Source: a bacterium CG2_30_54_10
Lineage (GTDB): Bacteria > Muiribacteriota > Ozemobacteria > Ozemobacterales > Ozemobacteraceae
DNA length: 5,900 nt
Reading direction: 5' to 3'
Assembly (NCBI GenBank): GCA_001872985.1
Contig: MNYA01000074.1
Span: 1-5,900, forward strand
This document shows positions 5,841-5,900 of the stretch, piece after piece; the first letter of the stretch is position 1, and every line of letters begins with the position of its first letter. The notes beneath the pieces are model-generated. The model saw only the letters and a program-made list of their open reading frames with translations. It was not told the DNA's origin and did no database searches. A program made the translations under genes and the position numbers.

Positions 5841-5900
5841 TCACCATTCGCGTAAACCATGATGCGCCTTTTTGAATTTTCCTGCAATATCTTCGTCCCT
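5841..5900 (-). CDS. Possible C-terminal end of an upstream gene (partial)
   Basis: One minus-strand frame enters from the window edge and gives 19 charged residues ending in HHGLREW before TGA at 5843-5841; the sequence after it becomes AT-rich and non-coding in character. This would be the tail of a gene upstream of the PLD promoter. Nineteen residues are too few to identify a family, and the other two minus frames are also open here, so this is tentative. Confidence 0.3.
   Translation of the reverse strand, partial: RDEDIAGKFKKAHHGLREW

Noticed and set aside
5696..5887. Minus-strand 63-codon frame upstream of the PLD gene
   Set aside because: It would read through the near-consensus PLD promoter and AT-rich DNA, starts at TTG and gives a low-complexity Ser/Phe-rich product.

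Overview
The window looks like ordinary bacterial chromosome from a diderm-type (Gram-negative-like) organism with moderate GC content. Evidence for this is three consecutive genes encoding exported proteins, one of them a periplasmic-type M48 metalloprotease, plus sigma70-like promoters and Shine-Dalgarno sites. The phylum cannot be fixed from sequence alone. No phage, insertion sequence, CRISPR array, tRNA or rRNA is visible. Every supported gene lies on the minus strand, so transcription runs from high to low coordinates.

Layout in the direction of transcription: positions 5900-5841 may hold the last codons of an upstream gene. An AT-rich, polypurine stretch follows, then a near-consensus promoter (5730-5702) driving a signal-peptide-bearing phospholipase D/cardiolipin synthase-like protein (5663-4119). 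The 190-bp gap behind it holds a GC-rich hairpin and a classical intrinsic terminator (4035-3984). Next is a secreted protein of unknown function (3928-3254), then an M48 zinc metalloprotease (3115-1982) with its own promoter (3187-3159) and a strong 12-bp-stem hairpin after its stop. The last pair is a histidine-family phosphatase (1840-1208) whose end overlaps the start of a GT4 glycosyltransferase of the actinobacterial GlgA/GlgM type (1233 to the window edge).

Two functional themes appear. The first is cell-envelope: an exported PLD-type enzyme, an exported helical protein and an exported protease. The PLD and the protease share a short helical segment (PLD residues about 37-68, protease residues about 340-370) that is outside both catalytic domains and suggests a common binding partner or location. 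The second is intracellular alpha-glucan or glucoside metabolism: a translationally coupled phosphatase and ADP-glucose-type glucosyltransferase. No complete new defence or mobile system is evident. The most unusual signals are the shared helical segment, the unrecognised secreted protein with two A8 tracts in its signal-peptide region, and a recurrent GGGGCG-type intergenic motif.
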